6,650 nt of DNA from Lachnospiraceae bacterium (GTDB lineage Bacteria; Bacillota; Clostridia; Lachnospirales; Lachnospiraceae), in the NCBI GenBank assembly GCA_017473665.1, contig JAFUKK010000202.1, forward strand, positions 1 through 6,650, in the 5' to 3' direction. The notes under the pieces are model-generated. The model saw nothing but the letters and a program-made list of their open reading frames with translations. It did no database searches and was not told where the DNA came from. Below, one piece after another: positions 5,949-6,650 of the stretch. The position numbers and the translations under genes were made by a program. Each line of letters opens with the position of its first letter. The stretch's first letter is position 1.

Positions 5949-6650
5949 TTACTCTCGTACAAATTCAATCTTTCTGGTAACTGTTTTGGTAACCGTTTCT
6001 CCCGGCGTAGTAACAGTCGCCCCGGTATTAGGGTCGGTGGTAGTGGTACCTGCCAAAGTCACCTTATAATCCATAGTCAACATACCCGTGGGTACATTAA
6101 TACCATAGCAGTTTACCGGATGAGGGAAGGTAGAAGTTTTCGTCTCCAAAAGCACCTGTCCATCATCTGCCACCATTTTCAATGCAACCTCACTACCGGC
6201 CACATAATCCGGTGCCTCTTCCACCGTAAGTGCCGAAATCACTCCATTATATTTATAGGTGATGGGTTGGGCCCCCTGGCTCACCTTAATATCCACTACA
6301 GTACCGGGATCCACATAGGTGTCAGCCGAATAGCTCTGATAGCAGATATAACCCTCTGCCATCTCGCCACTGTAGATATAAGTCACCTCGCCTACTTTTA
6401 ATCCGTTGGAAGTAATCAATGCCATACCGTCACTGCCGGTCATCCCCACCAATTTCGGTACTTTTACCTTTTCCTTTCCCAAGCTTACCGTAAGTGTAAT
6501 CACACTACCCTCCGGCACCTTCTGTTCACTGATGGGGCTCTGGGAAATCACATATCCCTTCTCCACCGTAGAGGAGTAATTATCTGCGCGATTTACCAAA
6601 AATCCTGCCCCTGTGAGCTTGCTGTATGCCGCATCATAACTTTGATTCAC
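5949..6650 (-). CDS. prkC: PASTA-domain Ser/Thr protein kinase (PrkC/Stk1 type), C-terminal part only
   Basis: Only 233 codons are in the window, and the kinase and transmembrane parts would lie beyond base 6650. The first visible codon, GTG, is internal, not a start. Two PASTA units are seen: about 1-57 (SYDAAYSKLTGAGF ... GYVISQSPISEQKVPEGSVITLTVSLG) and about 62-126 (VKVPKLVGMTGSDGMALITS ... DPGTVVDIKVSQG). PASTA domains bind muropeptide or lipid II outside the cell and cue the cytoplasmic kinase. They are followed by a roughly 107-residue beta-rich extension with a Thr/Pro/Gly-rich loop (201-224, containing TTTTDPNTG and TVTTPGETVTKTVT). The kinase call rests on the PASTA repeats plus the immediate rsgA neighbour. 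Some penicillin-binding proteins also carry PASTA domains, but they do not usually sit next to rsgA. Confidence 0.85.
   Translation of the reverse strand: MNQSYDAAYSKLTGAGFLVNRADNYSSTVEKGYVISQSPISEQKVPEGSVITLTVSLGKEKVKVPKLVGMTGSDGMALITSNGLKVGEVTYIYSGEMAEGYICYQSYSADTYVDPGTVVDIKVSQGAQPITYKYNGVISALTVEEAPDYVAGSEVALKMVADDGQVLLETKTSTFPHPVNCYGINVPTGMLTMDYKVTLAGTTTTDPNTGATVTTPGETVTKTVTRKIEFVRE

Noticed and set aside
5526..6401. 291-codon open frame on the plus strand
   Set aside because: It lies wholly opposite the well-supported rsgA and kinase genes, has composition typical of an antisense shadow (rich in His, Ile, Arg and Cys) and matches no family I recognise.

Overview
The window reads as a stretch of chromosome from a Firmicute of the class Clostridia, most likely a Lachnospiraceae-type gut anaerobe. 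The evidence is the linkage of a PASTA-domain kinase gene to rsgA, a dcw cluster that begins mraZ-rsmH, the character of the proteins, moderate GC with A/T-rich intergenic DNA, and AGGAGG-type ribosome binding sites. This assignment is inferred from gene content; no rRNA is present. Every supported gene lies on the minus strand, so transcription runs from high to low coordinates.

Layout in the direction of transcription. (1) 6650-1298 is a tightly packed five-gene run: the 3' end of a PrkC/Stk1-type serine/threonine kinase gene (PASTA domains only), rsgA (ribosome assembly GTPase), a GtrII-like membrane glycosyltransferase, ychF (ribosome-associated ATPase) and lgt (prolipoprotein diacylglyceryl transferase). 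The gaps are 3, 36, 27 and 49 nt, with no terminator or convincing promoter between genes, so this looks like one operon combining ribosome and translation factors with envelope functions. (2) 1297-788 is a roughly 510-bp region without an intact gene, but it is dense in signals. (3) 787-1 is mraZ followed by the start of rsmH (mraW), the entry to the division and cell-wall cluster. rsmH runs off the left edge.

The gene-free region is the most interesting part. It contains a direct tandem duplication of exactly 258 bp (843-1100 and 1101-1358), about 78% identical by hand count and alignable without a net gap. Each copy holds, in transcription order, an lgt 3' coding end, a strong intrinsic terminator, a sigma-A-like promoter (TTGCCA, 17-nt spacer, TAAAAT or TAGAAT) and AAAGTGG boxes that match the MraZ operator. 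The copy next to mraZ is the working mraZ promoter, followed by five boxes at 10-11 bp steps. The copy next to lgt keeps a complete promoter and two boxes, but it faces an orphan 22-codon lgt tail and then a terminator before mraZ. It is therefore predicted to make a short, MraZ-responsive RNA of roughly 190 nt instead of mRNA for the dcw genes.

The rest of the window is ordinary housekeeping gene content. The notable item there is the surface-glycan glycosyltransferase gene placed between two ribosome-associated NTPase genes.
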